A stretch of 64,000 nucleotides of DNA, taken from RI-231 sp041394905 (GTDB taxonomy: Bacteria > Acidobacteriota > Terriglobia > Bryobacterales > UBA6623). Of the stretch, positions 16,821 through 27,807 are shown piece after piece. The stretch is from positions 1 to 64,000 of the forward strand of contig JAWKHJ010000009.1 in NCBI GenBank assembly GCA_041394905.1, written 5' to 3'. How positions within the stretch are numbered: position 1 is the first letter of the stretch; every line of letters starts with the position of its first letter. The position numbers and the translations under genes were made by a program. The notes beneath the pieces are model-generated. The model was not told the DNA's origin, ran no database searches, and saw only the letters and a list, made by a program, of their open reading frames with translations.

Positions 16821-17806
16821 GGGACTTCAACGGTATCGAGCACGCGGCGGATCAAATCCTCCGACGTCTTTTCCTCAGCTTCAGCCTCGTAGGTCAGGAT
16901 TACGCGATGGCGCAGCACGTCCATTGCGATTGATTTCACGTCCTGGGGCGTGACGTAGCCGCGGCCGGCGAGCAGCGCGTGTGCACGCGAAGCCATGGCC
17001 AGGAAGATGGTGGCGCGCGGCGAAGCGCCGAAACGGATCAGGTCGCCGATGTCGAGACGAAACGCCGCCGGATTGCGCGTGGCCTCGATCAGGTTGACGA
17101 TATACTCCTCGATCTTGGCGTCCATGTAGACGGTGTCACAGAGCTTGCGCAGCCGCAGGATGTCTTCCGGACTGATCAGCGGCGCGATGGGCTCGAGCGG
17201 CTCCGAGCGCGCCATGCGCCGCAGAATGTCGAGCTCCTGGTCCTTGGTCGGGTAGACGACCTTGAGCTTGAGCATGAAGCGGTCGACCTGCGCCTCGGGC
17301 AGAGGATAGGTGCCTTCCTGGTCGATCGGGTTCTGCGTGGCCAACACCAGGAACGGAGAGGGCAGCGGATAGGTCTGGTCCCCGATCGTGACCTGACGCT
17401 CCTGCATCGCCTCGAGCAAGGCGCTCTGCACTTTCGCGGGGGCGCGGTTGATCTCGTCGGCCAGGATGATGTTGGCGAAGATGGGCCCTTTGCGTACCGT
17501 GAAATCCTGGTCGCGAGGGTTGTAGATGAGAGTGCCGATGAGGTCGGCGGGCAAAAGGTCCGGGGTGAACTGGATGCGCTGGAACGAAGCGCGCATCGCC
17601 CGCGCCAGGGTGGTCACGGACAAGGTCTTCGCCAAGCCAGGCACGCCCTCGATCAAGATGTGCTGGTTACACAGCAGCCCCAAGATCAATTTCTCGATCA
17701 GATCCTGCTGACCGACGATGATCTTTGCAATCTCGCCCCGAATCTGGCCCAGCAGGACCGACTCCCGTTCGACCCTCTCTGTGATGGCCTGGACGTCTAC
17801 GCTCAA
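16817..17806 (-). CDS. moxR: MoxR-family AAA+ ATPase
   Basis: 329 residues. Walker A is GVPGLAKT (54-61), Walker B is LADEIN, and the sensor-1 type segment is ATQNPIDQEGTYPLPEAQVDRF, diagnostic of MoxR (AAA_3), followed by the C-terminal lid domain. It is a cytoplasmic ATP-driven chaperone-like enzyme presumed to act on the VWA/DUF58 proteins encoded downstream. First gene of the leftward operon; the 178 bases between it and the divergent VWFA gene must hold both promoters. No terminator is visible until the end of batE. Confidence 0.93.
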   Translation of the reverse strand: MSVDVQAITERVERESVLLGQIRGEIAKIIVGQQDLIEKLILGLLCNQHILIEGVPGLAKTLSVTTLARAMRASFQRIQFTPDLLPADLIGTLIYNPRDQDFTVRKGPIFANIILADEINRAPAKVQSALLEAMQERQVTIGDQTYPLPSPFLVLATQNPIDQEGTYPLPEAQVDRFMLKLKVVYPTKDQELDILRRMARSEPLEPIAPLISPEDILRLRKLCDTVYMDAKIEEYIVNLIEATRNPAAFRLDIGDLIRFGASPRATIFLAMASRAHALLAGRGYVTPQDVKSIAMDVLRHRVILTYEAEAEEKTSEDLIRRVLDTVEVP

Positions 17807-17984
17807 TGCAAGCCTCCCGAATTCTTTAGCTTACCGAGATGGACGCGGCAGCCGAATGCTCGGTTTGCCCGATTCGCTCCTAAGGGAGCGGCCCGAGAGC
17901 CATCCCGGAGTCGGGCGGCGGGGGATTTTGCATTTCCCTTCCAAACCCATCCTGTAGAATGACGGAGGAGCTTTTTCCCGAACC

Positions 17985-19016
17985 ATGCGTGCGCACTTCG
18001 CCCTGCTCGTTCTTCTCCTCGCCGTTCCCGCCTTTGCGCAGGAGTCGGGCGAGATCACCGTCGACGTCAACGTGGTCAACATCCCGGTCACCGTCACTGA
18101 CCAGGAAGGCCGCGCTATCGTCGACCTGAAGAAAGAGGATTTCCATATCTACGAGGACGGCCAGCCGGTCGAAATCAAGTACTTCACCGGCAGCCAGGAC
18201 GAGGCGAAGAAGCCCCGCATCCGCGTAGGCTTCTTGATCGACCTGTCCAATACGGCGCGGCTCTACTACAAGAATTACAAGGATTCGATCGGGGATTTGG
18301 CCTTCCTGATGATGCCCGAGGGCGGCGATAACGAAGGCTTCCTGATGGGCTACCACACCGAGGTGGACACACTCGTCGACTACACTCGCGACCCTTACCC
18401 AATCATGGAGCGCATGGAGAAGCTCAAGCACGGCGGCGGCAGCTCGATGCTCGGGGCCGTTTATGAGGCCTGCAACGAGAAGCTGCTCTCCTCGCCCTAC
18501 CAGGGCATCCAAGAGCCCCGCAAGTTCATCGTGATCGTTGGCGACGGACACGACAACGCGAGCAAAGTTTCGCTGCAGGAGGCGATCTACGCCTGCCAGC
18601 AGCAGCAGGTCACCATCTACGCGGTGTCGACCGAGGCCTGGGGCTTCCAACAGAAAGAAGAGGGCAGCCTGCGGGAACTGGCGCGCGAGACGGGCGGCAT
18701 CGTCGTCCAGCCCATGCAGAAGGTGCATACCGACGTTTCCGGCTACCTCTCCAAGCCGCAAGATGCCGGCAACTATCAGTACGAGGTTGGCACGGGCCTC
18801 TACGCCCGCGCGGCGCTCGAGGCTCTCTACAAGGCCATCCTGGCCGTCTCGGGTCAGGTGCAGAGCCAGTACATCATCGGCTACACGCCGTCGCGGCCGT
18901 TCACCGACTCGAGCTACCGCAAGATCGAGGTCAAGGTGAACATGAGCTCGAGCTTGGTCAACGTTTACGCGCGCACGGGCTACTTCCCGCCCATTCTCGA
19001 AGCGCCCAAGAAGTGA
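17985..19016 (+). CDS. VWFA-related acidobacterial secreted protein
   Basis: 343 residues with a signal peptide (ALLVLLLAVPAFAQ). The family opening ITVDVNVVNIPVTVTDQEGR..LKKEDFHIYEDGQPVEI matches TIGR03436. The VWA domain follows (VGFLIDLSNT; the MIDAS is partial, with later GDGHDNASKV as the TDG-like segment), and the end is YRKIEVKVN..LVNVYARTGYFPP. A TAGAAT box about 35 bases upstream could be a -10 element, but no clear -35 lies at proper distance. The function is unknown; the family is greatly expanded in Acidobacteriota. It ends at a hairpin. Confidence 0.9.
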   Translation: MRAHFALLVLLLAVPAFAQESGEITVDVNVVNIPVTVTDQEGRAIVDLKKEDFHIYEDGQPVEIKYFTGSQDEAKKPRIRVGFLIDLSNTARLYYKNYKDSIGDLAFLMMPEGGDNEGFLMGYHTEVDTLVDYTRDPYPIMERMEKLKHGGGSSMLGAVYEACNEKLLSSPYQGIQEPRKFIVIVGDGHDNASKVSLQEAIYACQQQQVTIYAVSTEAWGFQQKEEGSLRELARETGGIVVQPMQKVHTDVSGYLSKPQDAGNYQYEVGTGLYARAALEALYKAILAVSGQVQSQYIIGYTPSRPFTDSSYRKIEVKVNMSSSLVNVYARTGYFPPILEAPKK

Positions 19017-19029
19017 AACCTCCCCGAAA

Positions 19030-19076
19030 AGCCAACCGGCCGCAGCCCTTGCGGACCCCGGCCGGCCGGGTTGGGG
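19030..19076. terminator. Hairpin between convergent genes
   Basis: CCAACCGGCCG (19032-19042) can pair with CGGCCGGGTTGG (19063-19074) with one bulge, and a smaller stem CCGCA/TGCGG (19040-19054) competes inside it. It lies between the convergent VWFA and BON genes, so a bidirectional terminator is likely. It lacks a long T tract. Confidence 0.5.
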
Positions 19077-19101
19077 AGGGAGAGCTTGGAGAGTCAGCGT
19101 C

Positions 19102-19638
19102 TTAGCGCGCAACCCTCAGGTTGTTGGTCACCGAGAACACTCCCGGGACGCCGTTGGCCATCATGCCGGCCACATTGCGCTCCATCTCGCGGCTCACGAC
19201 GCCTTCCAGCCTCACGTCACCGTTGCGCACGATCACGTGGATCGAGGGGTTCGCACCCATGGAGTAGCGGTCCAGCACCGAATTGGTGAAGATCGACCGC
19301 GCAACCGCCAAGCGAAGCCTGTCATCGTTCGGGGACAGCGGCAACACTTCGATGTTGTTGACCACCCGATTGACGCCCTCCACCCTCATCGCCACCCGCT
19401 CCGCGGACTTACGCAGCGTCGGGCGGTAGACTTCGCCGTCGAGCGTGACCACACCGTCTCTCAAGGTGAACGTAACGTGGTCAAAGATCGAGTAAAACGG
19501 CAACGTGACGATCTGTTTGCGGACCTGCTCAGCGGTTCTCGCCTCAGGCGAGTAGGCTGAGGTCGCGGCCGGCGCGGCCGCCACCAGCGCCAGGCCCAGT
19601 GCCAAACCCATCGTAGCTTTGCGAATCATTTGCAGCAT
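19102..19638 (-). CDS. Exported BON-domain protein
   Basis: 178 residues from the ATG at 19638, preceded by AAGGAG about ten bases upstream; an ATG 84 bases further up lacks such a site. A signal peptide (MGLALGLALVAAAPAATS) is followed by two BON domains (VRKQIVTLPFYSIFDHVTFTLRDGVVTL... and LRLAVARSIFTNSV..IHVIVRNGDVRLEG). BON domains bind phospholipid or peptidoglycan-proximal partners and occur in periplasmic stress proteins such as OsmY. It is probably a periplasmic envelope protein. Confidence 0.9.
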   Translation of the reverse strand: MLQMIRKATMGLALGLALVAAAPAATSAYSPEARTAEQVRKQIVTLPFYSIFDHVTFTLRDGVVTLDGEVYRPTLRKSAERVAMRVEGVNRVVNNIEVLPLSPNDDRLRLAVARSIFTNSVLDRYSMGANPSIHVIVRNGDVRLEGVVSREMERNVAGMMANGVPGVFSVTNNLRVAR

Positions 19639-19789
19639 TGTCTGTTTCTCCTTGTGCTTTCCTTGCTTACCCTGATCGAACCTGAGCGACGACGTCGCGT
19701 CTGCCATTGCTTTTCTCGTCACTCACGATTGATTGGATGCACCCCAGCCAGGCGGAGGTACGAAGGCGAAGGTAAGGAGAAGGTAATGA

Positions 19790-19817
19790 GAAACCCCGCC
19801 GTTGTAGGCGGGGTTTC
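19790..19817 (-). terminator. Strong stem-loop, probable terminator of the leftward cluster
   Basis: A perfect 11-base stem, GAAACCCCGCC (19790-19800) and GGCGGGGTTTC (19807-19817), with a six-base loop. On the minus strand it follows the Rieske stop by about 34 bases and runs into TTTCTCATT. It is best read as a rho-independent-type terminator for the leftward genes starting upstream of 21 kb. Confidence 0.7.
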
Positions 19818-19850
19818 GATCAAGGAGGACAGACCGGAGAAGAGAAGAAT

Positions 19851-20156
19851 CTATTTCGCGGCGTAGGCAGGCTGCAGACCGCCCAGCACACGGGCGCTGG
19901 GGCGTCGACGGTCATACCGACCTCGACGATGTCGCCGGAAACGCGCACCGGGTAAGTGGCGGTCACACCAGCCTGGGCCGGACTTTTTCGCGCCGGTTTT
20001 CACGCAGAAGCGCGCCGCATGCCACGGGCAGACAGTACCGTGGCCATCCACCGAGCCTTTCGACAAGGGCACGCCCATGTGGGTGCACAATGCGTCGACG
20101 GCGTGGTAGCGGCCATCGACGCAAACGATTGCAATCTTCTTACCTTGGACCAGCAC
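19851..20156 (-). pseudogene. Rieske-type [2Fe-2S] ferredoxin, frameshifted
   Basis: Both cluster motifs are intact: C-T-H-M-G and C-P-W-H-A-A (the two Cys-x-His pairs), in the order and spacing of small Rieske ferredoxins. Upstream of the listed start the same frame continues VGDIADRTAKTVLVQGKKIAIV, so the true N-terminus lies near 20220. After ARFCVKTGA the reading becomes Arg-rich, whereas the neighbouring frame gives VTATYPVRVSGDIVEV, the expected C-terminal strands, so one base is probably missing or extra near 19970. It would be a cytoplasmic electron carrier of about 105 residues. Confidence 0.7.
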
Positions 20157-20330
20157 CGTCTTGGCGGTTCTGTCGGCGATGTCGCCGACTCGACGGCTTC
20201 GAAAAAGACCTGCGTGGTTGCTTCCGTGTGGATCTGAAACGAAGGAGAGGGCGCGACCGCCCTACGCCTTCTAATCTACACGAATGAGTCCAGATTCGCA
20301 ACTGAGTTGCAAGCGAAACAATTGCCGGAC

Positions 20331-21070
20331 TCAAATGCGGTTGATCAGCGTCGCCACGTAAGCTGCGCCGAAGCCGTTGTCGATGTTGACCACCGTCACG
20401 TTGGAGGAGCAGGAATTGAGCATGCCCAACAGCGCCGCCAGTCCATTGAAGCTGGCGCCTGTAGCGCTGGTGGGCACTGCGATCACAGGGCACGAGACCA
20501 ACCCGCCGACCGCGCTCAGCGCCCCTTCCATGCCCGCGCAGCAGATGATTACTCGAGCCTGGCTGAGCTTCTCGAGGTTGTGCAGCAGGCGGTGGATGCC
20601 GGCCACGCCCACGTCGTAGATCTCTTCGACCTGGTTGCCCATCACCTCGCACGTCACCCGCGCCTCTTCGGCCACGGGCAAGTCCAAGTTCCAGCGCAGA
20701 TGACGGCGACCTTCGCCTTTCCGACCACGTTGCGCTCGCGCCAGATGCGCAGCGCCTTTGAGCGTGGGAAGTATTCGGCGGTCTCGTCGAGCTCGCGCAC
20801 GACCTCGTACATCTCTTCGTCCGCACGGGTGACGAGCAGGTTCTTCGAGCGCTCGAGAATCTTCTGCGCAATGGCGCCCACTTCCGACGGCGTCTTACCG
20901 CGGCCCAGGATGACCTCGGGCATGCCGTGGCGCAGCGCTCGGTGGTGGTCCACCTTGGCGAAGCCGATGTCCTCGAACGGCATGTGGCTGAGCTGGCCGA
21001 TCGCATCATCCGGCGAGACGCCGCCATCGCGGACTTGTTCGAGCAGGGAACGGAGTTTTTGAGAGTCCAT
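20331..21070 (-). pseudogene. larB: LarB, nickel-pincer cofactor carboxylase, frameshifted
   Basis: The N-terminal half runs from ATG 21070 (MDSQKLRSLLEQVRDGGVSPDDAI) to KVAVICAGT near 20690. The C-terminal half continues in another frame as DLPVAEEARVTCEVMG...YDVGVAGIHRLL..AGMEGALSAVGGLV..PVIAVPTSATGASFNG to NIDNGFGAAYVATLI. Restoring one base in the Ser codon of the family motif GTSD joins them into an ordinary ~246-residue LarB (PurE-like domain). LarB carboxylates nicotinic acid adenine dinucleotide in the synthesis of the nickel-pincer cofactor of lactate racemase-type enzymes. larC, larE and larA are not in the window. Confidence 0.85.
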
Positions 21071-21075
21071 GGCAG

Positions 21076-21547
21076 CTAAAACTTCAACTCGTCGCCGACC
21101 TTCAGCCCCAGGCGAATCGCCTGCCCGGCTGGCAGCTCGAGCGTGTACAGCGACGAGGAGACGCCGCCGAAGCTGGGGCACTCGCGTGCGTCGAGCGACG
21201 GGCAGGGCGGCGCGTTCTCGTAAATTTCAACGATGCGCTTGTTCTCGTCCAGCCACCATGTCGAGCGGGTGCAGCGTTGCGGTACATCCGAACGCGCGCG
21301 GCTCGAGCGTCTCGAAGACGAACAGCATGCCGTACCCTGGCGGCAATTCCGGGCGAAACATCATCCCGCTGGCTTGCTCCTGAGGCGTCTGGCGGAGCTC
21401 GGCCTGCAGGGTCGACCCGTTCGGCAGGGTAATTGTGGTCATCGGGCCCTCGGCTTCCCAGGTCGCCGCGGCAGGCGCTTCCTGGGTGTCGGTGGAGCCG
21501 CAACCGAACAGAACGATCGTGAGGAGGAGGAGGTATCGGGCGGACAT
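21076..21547 (-). pseudogene. DUF192 lipoprotein, frameshifted
   Basis: It starts at ATG 21547 with a lipoprotein signal (YLLLLTIVLFGCGS). The DUF192 core follows: ITLPNGSTLQAELRQTPQEQASGMMFRPELPPGYGMLFVF. The middle is damaged around 21265-21290, where FWMYRNTLHPLDMVWLDEN can be restored only by adding bases. The end is in another frame: KRIVEIYENAPPC..CPSFGGVSSSLYTLELPAG, then LGLKVGDELKF and the stop at 21076-21078. Family members are ~150-residue exported proteins of unknown role. It lies six bases upstream of larB on the same strand. Confidence 0.75.
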
Positions 21548-21599
21548 CGCCCGGTCGAAACCCCCAACTGCGTGGCCGTTCGAGTAGACGCTCAGCCGC

Positions 21600-23109
21600 C
21601 TAGGCCAGCTTCTCCGCCAAGCCGATGCGCTGCATCTTTCGGTTGAGCCGCAGGATCTCCGCCGGGAAAAGCACCTTGCAGGACGATTGGCCAAGCGGGT
21701 CGATGCAAACTCGCGGATCTCTCCTTCTCAGTCCGCTCGAGCCTCTCACTGACGATTGCTGCAGGCAACCTCTTCGCTGTTCCCGTCATGCAGCATCGAG
21801 AAGGCACATTTTGCCACCGCGGCAGGATGGTCGAAGCAACACTTCGTCGATCTCACGCGGAGAGATCTTCTCGCCGCCGCGGTTGATGATCTCGCTTGGC
21901 GCCCGGTGATCGTGAGATAGCCGTCGTGGTCGAGCACGCCCTGGTCGCCGGTGCGGAACCAGCCGTTGGTGAAGGCTTTCGCGTTGGCTTCCGGGTTGCG
22001 GTCGTAACCGGAGGTTACGTTGGCGCCGCGGATGACGACTTCGCCGGTCTTGCCCTCGCCGAGCAGGTTGCCGGCCTCGTCCATGATGGCGATTTCCGGG
22101 CCGGCCGCCGGACCGACCGAGCCAGGCTTGCGCACGCGCGGCGGCAGCGGTTCGAAGCCATTTGGTGCGAGGCTTCGGTCATGCCGTAGGATTCGACCAC
22201 GGGGCAATGGAACGTGCCCTCGAGCTCTTCGAGCACTTGCGGCGGCAGCGCGGCCGAAGACGAGCGGATCAACCGCAATCGCGCCCGCGCGACCGATTCC
22301 TCGTTGCGCGGCGCGCGCGCCAGGATGGCCTGGTGCATGGTCGGAACCGCGCTGTACCAGGTCGGCTCGGTCTCGTCGAGCCAGCCAAAGAAACGCATCA
22401 CGTTGAAGCCCGGCGTGCACGCGATCTCCGCGCCGGCGGAGAGTGTGGACATCAGCGCGCCGAGCAGCCCGTGAATGTGAAACAAGGGCATAATGTTCAG
22501 GCAGCGGTGTCCGGCTCAGGCGCAGCGTCTCGGCAATGTTCGCAGCGGAGGCACAGACGTTGGCGTGGGTCAGCGGTGATCTTGGGCCTGGCCATGCGTC
22601 GTGCCGGAGGTGTGCAACACAAGTGCAACGTCGGCCGAGTCAGCGAGACCACCTTTGTCTGTACCCACCTGGTCGGTCCCTTCTAAGCCAAACCAGCCGG
22701 CGGGCTTAGCCGAATCGCTTTTGAGCGCCAGGACCGGAATGCCGAGCTTGTCCGCCGCGGCGACGGCGGGTGAATCGTCCCCGGCGGCCACGATGAGAGC
22801 GCGCGCGGATAGGTCGCTCAGATAAAACTCGAACTCCTCTTGCCTGTAGGCCGGATTGAGCGGAGCGCAGGTCGCGCCGCAGGCGACCGATACAAAGGCC
22901 GAAGCCATCTCCGGGCCGTTGGCAAGCACAACGCCCACGCGGTCGTTGCGGCCCACTCCGAAGAGATTGAGCGCCTTCACGATGGTCTGGGCCTGGCTCC
23001 ATAGCCCCGCATAGGGCATCACCGAGCGCCCAGGCGCGGAGAGAGCGGGCGCATCGGGAGCCGCTTCGGCTTGGCCTCGCAGCAGGGCCGGAATCGAATC
23101 GAATCGCAT
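21600..23109 (-). pseudogene. Acyl-CoA synthetase (AMP-dependent ligase), multiply frameshifted
   Basis: It starts at ATG 23109 (MRFDSIPALLRGQAEAAPDAPAL). In successive frames it has the adenylate-forming enzyme landmarks. These are the phosphate loop LVLHTSGTT near 22610, MPLFHIHGLLGALMSTLSAGAEI near 22480, VVESYGMTEASHQM near 22190, and WFRTGDQGVLDHDGYLTITGR near 21930. The damaged C-terminus is KMQRIGLAEKLA, with its stop at 21600-21602. At least five one-base shifts are needed. It resembles the short-chain/oxalyl-CoA synthetase-like branch of the family, but the substrate is not certain. Such concentrated damage suggests poor consensus here, or a true pseudogene. Confidence 0.75.
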
Positions 23110-23153
23110 CCCGCTGATTCTCGCACGCGCGCTAGCGATGATAGGAAGATACC

Positions 23154-23487
23154 TTGGGCATCGCCGCAGACATCGTCCTGATCGTGGTCGCCGCCTTCTT
23201 CGGCGGGCTGATCGCCCATCGGCTGGGCCAACCCTTGCTGGTGGGCTACATTCTGGCCGGGGTGTTGGTCGGTCCGCACACGGCTGGACCGACCGTGGTC
23301 GCCATTCACGACGTCGAGTTGCTCGCGGAGATCGGCGTCGCGTTGCTGCTGTTCGCACTCGGCCTGGAGGTCTCGTTTCGCGACCTAGGCAAGGTTCGTC
23401 AGATCGCTTTGATCGGCGGGCCGTTACAGATCGTCCTGACCGCGCTGCTGGGCTACGGCATCGCGCGCGGCCTTGCTGGGATGGGAG
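23154..23487 (+). pseudogene. CPA2-type cation/proton antiporter, N-terminal part
   Basis: It begins at TTG 23154, five bases after AGGAAG. The first membrane helices of a Kef/CPA2 antiporter are clear (IVLIVVAAFFGGLIAHRLGQ, LLVGYILAGVLVGPHT, IGVALLLFALGLEV). The frame is lost at GLAGMGG; deleting one T near 23472 gives GLLGWEAKHAIWFSAMISLSSTMV, which continues in the next entry. Confidence 0.8.
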
Positions 23488-25134
23488 GCCAAACACGCCA
23501 TCTGGTTCAGCGCCATGATCTCGCTCTCGAGCACGATGGTGGTGCTCAAGACACTGATGGCGCAAGGCGTGAGCGGCACGCTCGCCAGCCGCGTGATGAT
23601 CGGCATGCTGATCGTGCAGGATCTGGCCGTGGCGCCGATGCTGATCGCGCTGCCCAAGCTCGACGACCTCGAAAACGCCTTGCCCGAGCTGGCCTGGGCC
23701 GGCGTCGAGGCGGCGATCTTTCTCACCGCAATGATCTTCGTCGGCACGCGGCTGATTCCGTGGATGCTCGAGCGGATCGCCCGCTGGCGCGCGCGCGAGC
23801 TGTTCTTGATCAGCGTAGTGGCGCTAGGCGTGGGCGTCGGCTACGGGACGTATCTGTTCGGCCTGTCGTTCGCGTTCGGCGCGTTCGTGGCGGGCATGGC
23901 GATGAGCGAATCCGAGCTCAGCCACCAGGCGCTGGCCGACATCGGCCCGCTGCGCGATCTCTTCGGCCTGCTCTTCTTCGCCTCGGCAGGCATGTTGTTC
24001 GACCCAATGTTTTTGCTCGAACATCCCCGCGAAGTCGGCCTGACGGTCGCGTTGGTGTTGCTGGGCAAGGCGCTGATTTTCGGCCTAATAGCGCGCGCCT
24101 TTGGCTACGGCAATCGCGCGCCGTTCGTAATCGGGCTGGGCATGGCGCAAATCGGCGAGTTCGCCTTTGTGCTGGCGCGCACGGGCGTCTCGACCGGCTC
24201 GATCCCCGAGGACGTCTATGCCCTTTCGCTGACGGCGACGCTCGCGACGATGATCGCCACGCCGCAACTGGTGCGGCTGTCCGATCCGCTCTACCGGCTG
24301 TGGCGCCGCATTGCGCCGCAAGCGCAACCATTGCGGACGTTCCACCTGCCCGAAGACGGCCTCAAAGAGCATGTTGTCGTCGCCGGATATGGACGCACGG
24401 GCCGGGCGGCGGTCGGGGTCCTCCAACGCGTGGGCGTGCCGTTCGTGGTGTTGGATTACGACCTCGACCGCATCGGAGACTGCGGCGCCGCCGGGGTTCC
24501 CTCGATCTGGGGAGACGCCACGCGGGAAGAGATCCTGGAAGCGGCCGGCGTTAGCCGTGCGCGGCTGCTATTTCTTACGATCCCGGACGCACAGACTTGC
24601 ATCTTGGTCGTGCGCAAGGCACGGGAGATTCATCCGGGGATCGAAATCGTCGCCCGGGCGCTCTACGCCGATCACCTCAAAGAAATGCATGCGCTTGGCG
24701 TGGAAGAGATCGTCCAACCGGAGCTCGAGGCCGGCCTGGCGATGGTGCGCGTGGCCTTGATGCGCTACAGCGTACCCGCCGAGGACATTCGCGCCTTCAG
24801 CGAAGCTGTCCGCAGCGAGATGTACGGCCCGCTCACCGGCGAGGAGATGCCGCCAGCTTGCCTGCGCCTGCTCGAAGACATGCGCCGCGTCACCGGGATG
24901 ATCGAGATCGAGTGGCTGCGCATCGCCGACGACTCTCCGGCGGCTGGACGCACGATCGGCGCCCTGCGGCTGCGCACCGAGACGGGCGCGTCCGTCGTGG
25001 CGCTCATGCGCGACGGCCGGAGCCAAGCCAACCCTGGCCCCGAGGTCGAGTTCCACTCTGGCGACCGTGTGGCCCTGCTCGGCTCCCGCGACCAACTCTC
25101 CGCCGCCGAAGCCTTATTTCAAAGTCCCCAGTAA
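23473..25134 (+). CDS. CPA2-type cation/proton antiporter with TrkA-N and TrkA-C domains
   Basis: Together with 23154-23487 this makes one ~660-residue protein: a sodium/proton exchanger fold of about twelve helices and then a cytoplasmic RCK/TrkA-N domain (VVVAGYGRTGRAAVGVLQRVGVPFVVLD). That domain has the dinucleotide motif GxGxxG and a terminal acidic D. A TrkA-C domain ends the protein (PAAGRTIGALRLRTETGASVVALMR). It is probably a KefB-like potassium or sodium efflux antiporter of the inner membrane, gated through the RCK domain. The one-base shift is likely an assembly error because both halves are otherwise clean. Confidence 0.85.
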   Translation: MLGWEAKHAIWFSAMISLSSTMVVLKTLMAQGVSGTLASRVMIGMLIVQDLAVAPMLIALPKLDDLENALPELAWAGVEAAIFLTAMIFVGTRLIPWMLERIARWRARELFLISVVALGVGVGYGTYLFGLSFAFGAFVAGMAMSESELSHQALADIGPLRDLFGLLFFASAGMLFDPMFLLEHPREVGLTVALVLLGKALIFGLIARAFGYGNRAPFVIGLGMAQIGEFAFVLARTGVSTGSIPEDVYALSLTATLATMIATPQLVRLSDPLYRLWRRIAPQAQPLRTFHLPEDGLKEHVVVAGYGRTGRAAVGVLQRVGVPFVVLDYDLDRIGDCGAAGVPSIWGDATREEILEAAGVSRARLLFLTIPDAQTCILVVRKAREIHPGIEIVARALYADHLKEMHALGVEEIVQPELEAGLAMVRVALMRYSVPAEDIRAFSEAVRSEMYGPLTGEEMPPACLRLLEDMRRVTGMIEIEWLRIADDSPAAGRTIGALRLRTETGASVVALMRDGRSQANPGPEVEFHSGDRVALLGSRDQLSAAEALFQSPQ

Positions 25135-25171
25135 GCCAGAGGAATCTCCGCTTCGTGTACGATCTTGAGTC

Positions 25172-26382
25172 GTGCGCCTGCTCGCTCTGCTCCTCCTCGT
25201 CACGGGCCTCAGTCCTGCCGCCGAGCCTTTCCTCGAGAAGATCAACCTGTTCGAAGCCCAAATCGGCGGCTACGAGCACTACCGCATCCCGGCCATCGTC
25301 GTGACGGCCAAAGGCAGCGTGCTCGCCTTCACCGAGGCGCGCAAGAACCCGGGCGGCGATTGGGGCCCGATCGACATCCTGATGCGCCGCTCAACCGATG
25401 GCGGACGCACCTGGGACGTCCCGCGCAAAGTCGCCCACGTCGACGGCCCGATCCAGCAAAACGCCGTCGCGCTCGAGCAAGGGCTCGCCAAGCCGGGCGA
25501 GGTCACCTACAACAACGTCGTCCCGATCGTCGATCGCGAAACCGGAGCGATTCATCTTCTATTCTGCGTCGAGTACGCCCGCGCCTACTCCATGCGCAGC
25601 GACGACGACGGCCTCACGTTCTCGAAGCCGGTCGACATTACGCCGACCTTCGAGCGCTTCAAGAGCGACTACGCTTGGCGCGTGCTCGCGACCGGCCCCG
25701 GCCACGGCATCCAGTTGCAGAGCGGGCGGCTGCTCGTTCCCGTCTGGCTCTCGAACGGAACCGGCGGTCATGCGCATCGGCCGTCGATCGTCTCGGTCAT
25801 CTACTCCGACGATCACGGCCGGACGTGGGAGCGCGGAGACGTCGCGGCCACGCATCCGTATCTACAGAACCCAAGTGAAACGCTGGCGATCGAGCTCGTG
25901 GACGGCCGCGTGATGCTCAACATCCGCCATGAGCTACCCGCGCACCGCCGCGCCATCGCTTATTCCCGCGACGGCGCCCACGATTGGACGACGCCCCTGC
26001 TGCATCCGCAACTCGTCGAGCCGGTCTGCATGGGCTCGACCATCCGGCTGTCGTCAAAGTTCGGCGGCTCGGACCGCAACCGCATCCTGTTCGCCAATCC
26101 TTACAGCGAAGAGCCGCGCGACCCGGCCAAGCCCGAAGGCAACCACGTGCGGCAGAACGTCAGCGTCTATTTGAGCTATGACGAGGGTGACACCTGGCCT
26201 GTAATCCGCTCCGTCGAACCAGGCATCAGCGGATATTCCGACCTCGCGGTCCTAGAAGACGGAACCGCCCTGCTGTTCTACGAGCGTGGCAGCCCGTCGG
26301 GCAGCGGCACACACGTGCAGTACCTCACCGTAGCCCGCTTCAACCTGGAGTGGCTCACGGAGGGCAAAGATACGCTCGGGCG

Positions 26383-26386
<4 letters not shown>
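25172..26386 (+). CDS. Exo-alpha-sialidase-like glycosidase (BNR/Asp-box repeats)
   Basis: 404 residues from GTG 25172, with a signal peptide (LLALLLLVTGLSPA). The six-bladed sialidase fold shows the YRIP motif (Arg38) and four Asp boxes (STDGGRTW, SDDDGLTF, SDDHGRTW, SYDEGDTW). Blade-linked arginines and an acidic segment PSETLAIELVDGRVMLNIR match predicted sialidases. It would be an exported enzyme acting on sialic-acid-like or other sugar termini; the substrate in a soil bacterium is uncertain. It ends with its stop codon overlapping the convergent rho stop (TTAG at 26383-26386). Confidence 0.85.
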
Positions 26387-27630
<1,244 letters not shown>

Positions 27631-27807
27631 GACGATATGCCGGGATGCGGCTTGGACGGCCAGGAAGGAGGGCCGAAGTTAAGAAATGTCAGGGAGAGTC
27701 GCGAAGGAACCGACGCGACGCTGTAAGGATACCGCAACCGCCGCGAAAGCGGCAATGCCCAGGAGCCCGTCCCCAGCCTCCCGTCGAATACGCTAAACTT
27801 CCGGCCG

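Noticed and set aside
19102..19722. Longer start for the BON protein at 19722
   Set aside because: It would add 28 residues before the signal peptide and lacks a ribosome-binding site; the ATG at 19638 has AAGGAG.
24085..24426. Antisense ORFs of over 100 residues within the antiporter
   Set aside because: Long antisense ORFs are frequent in GC-rich coding DNA; no family features and no start signals.
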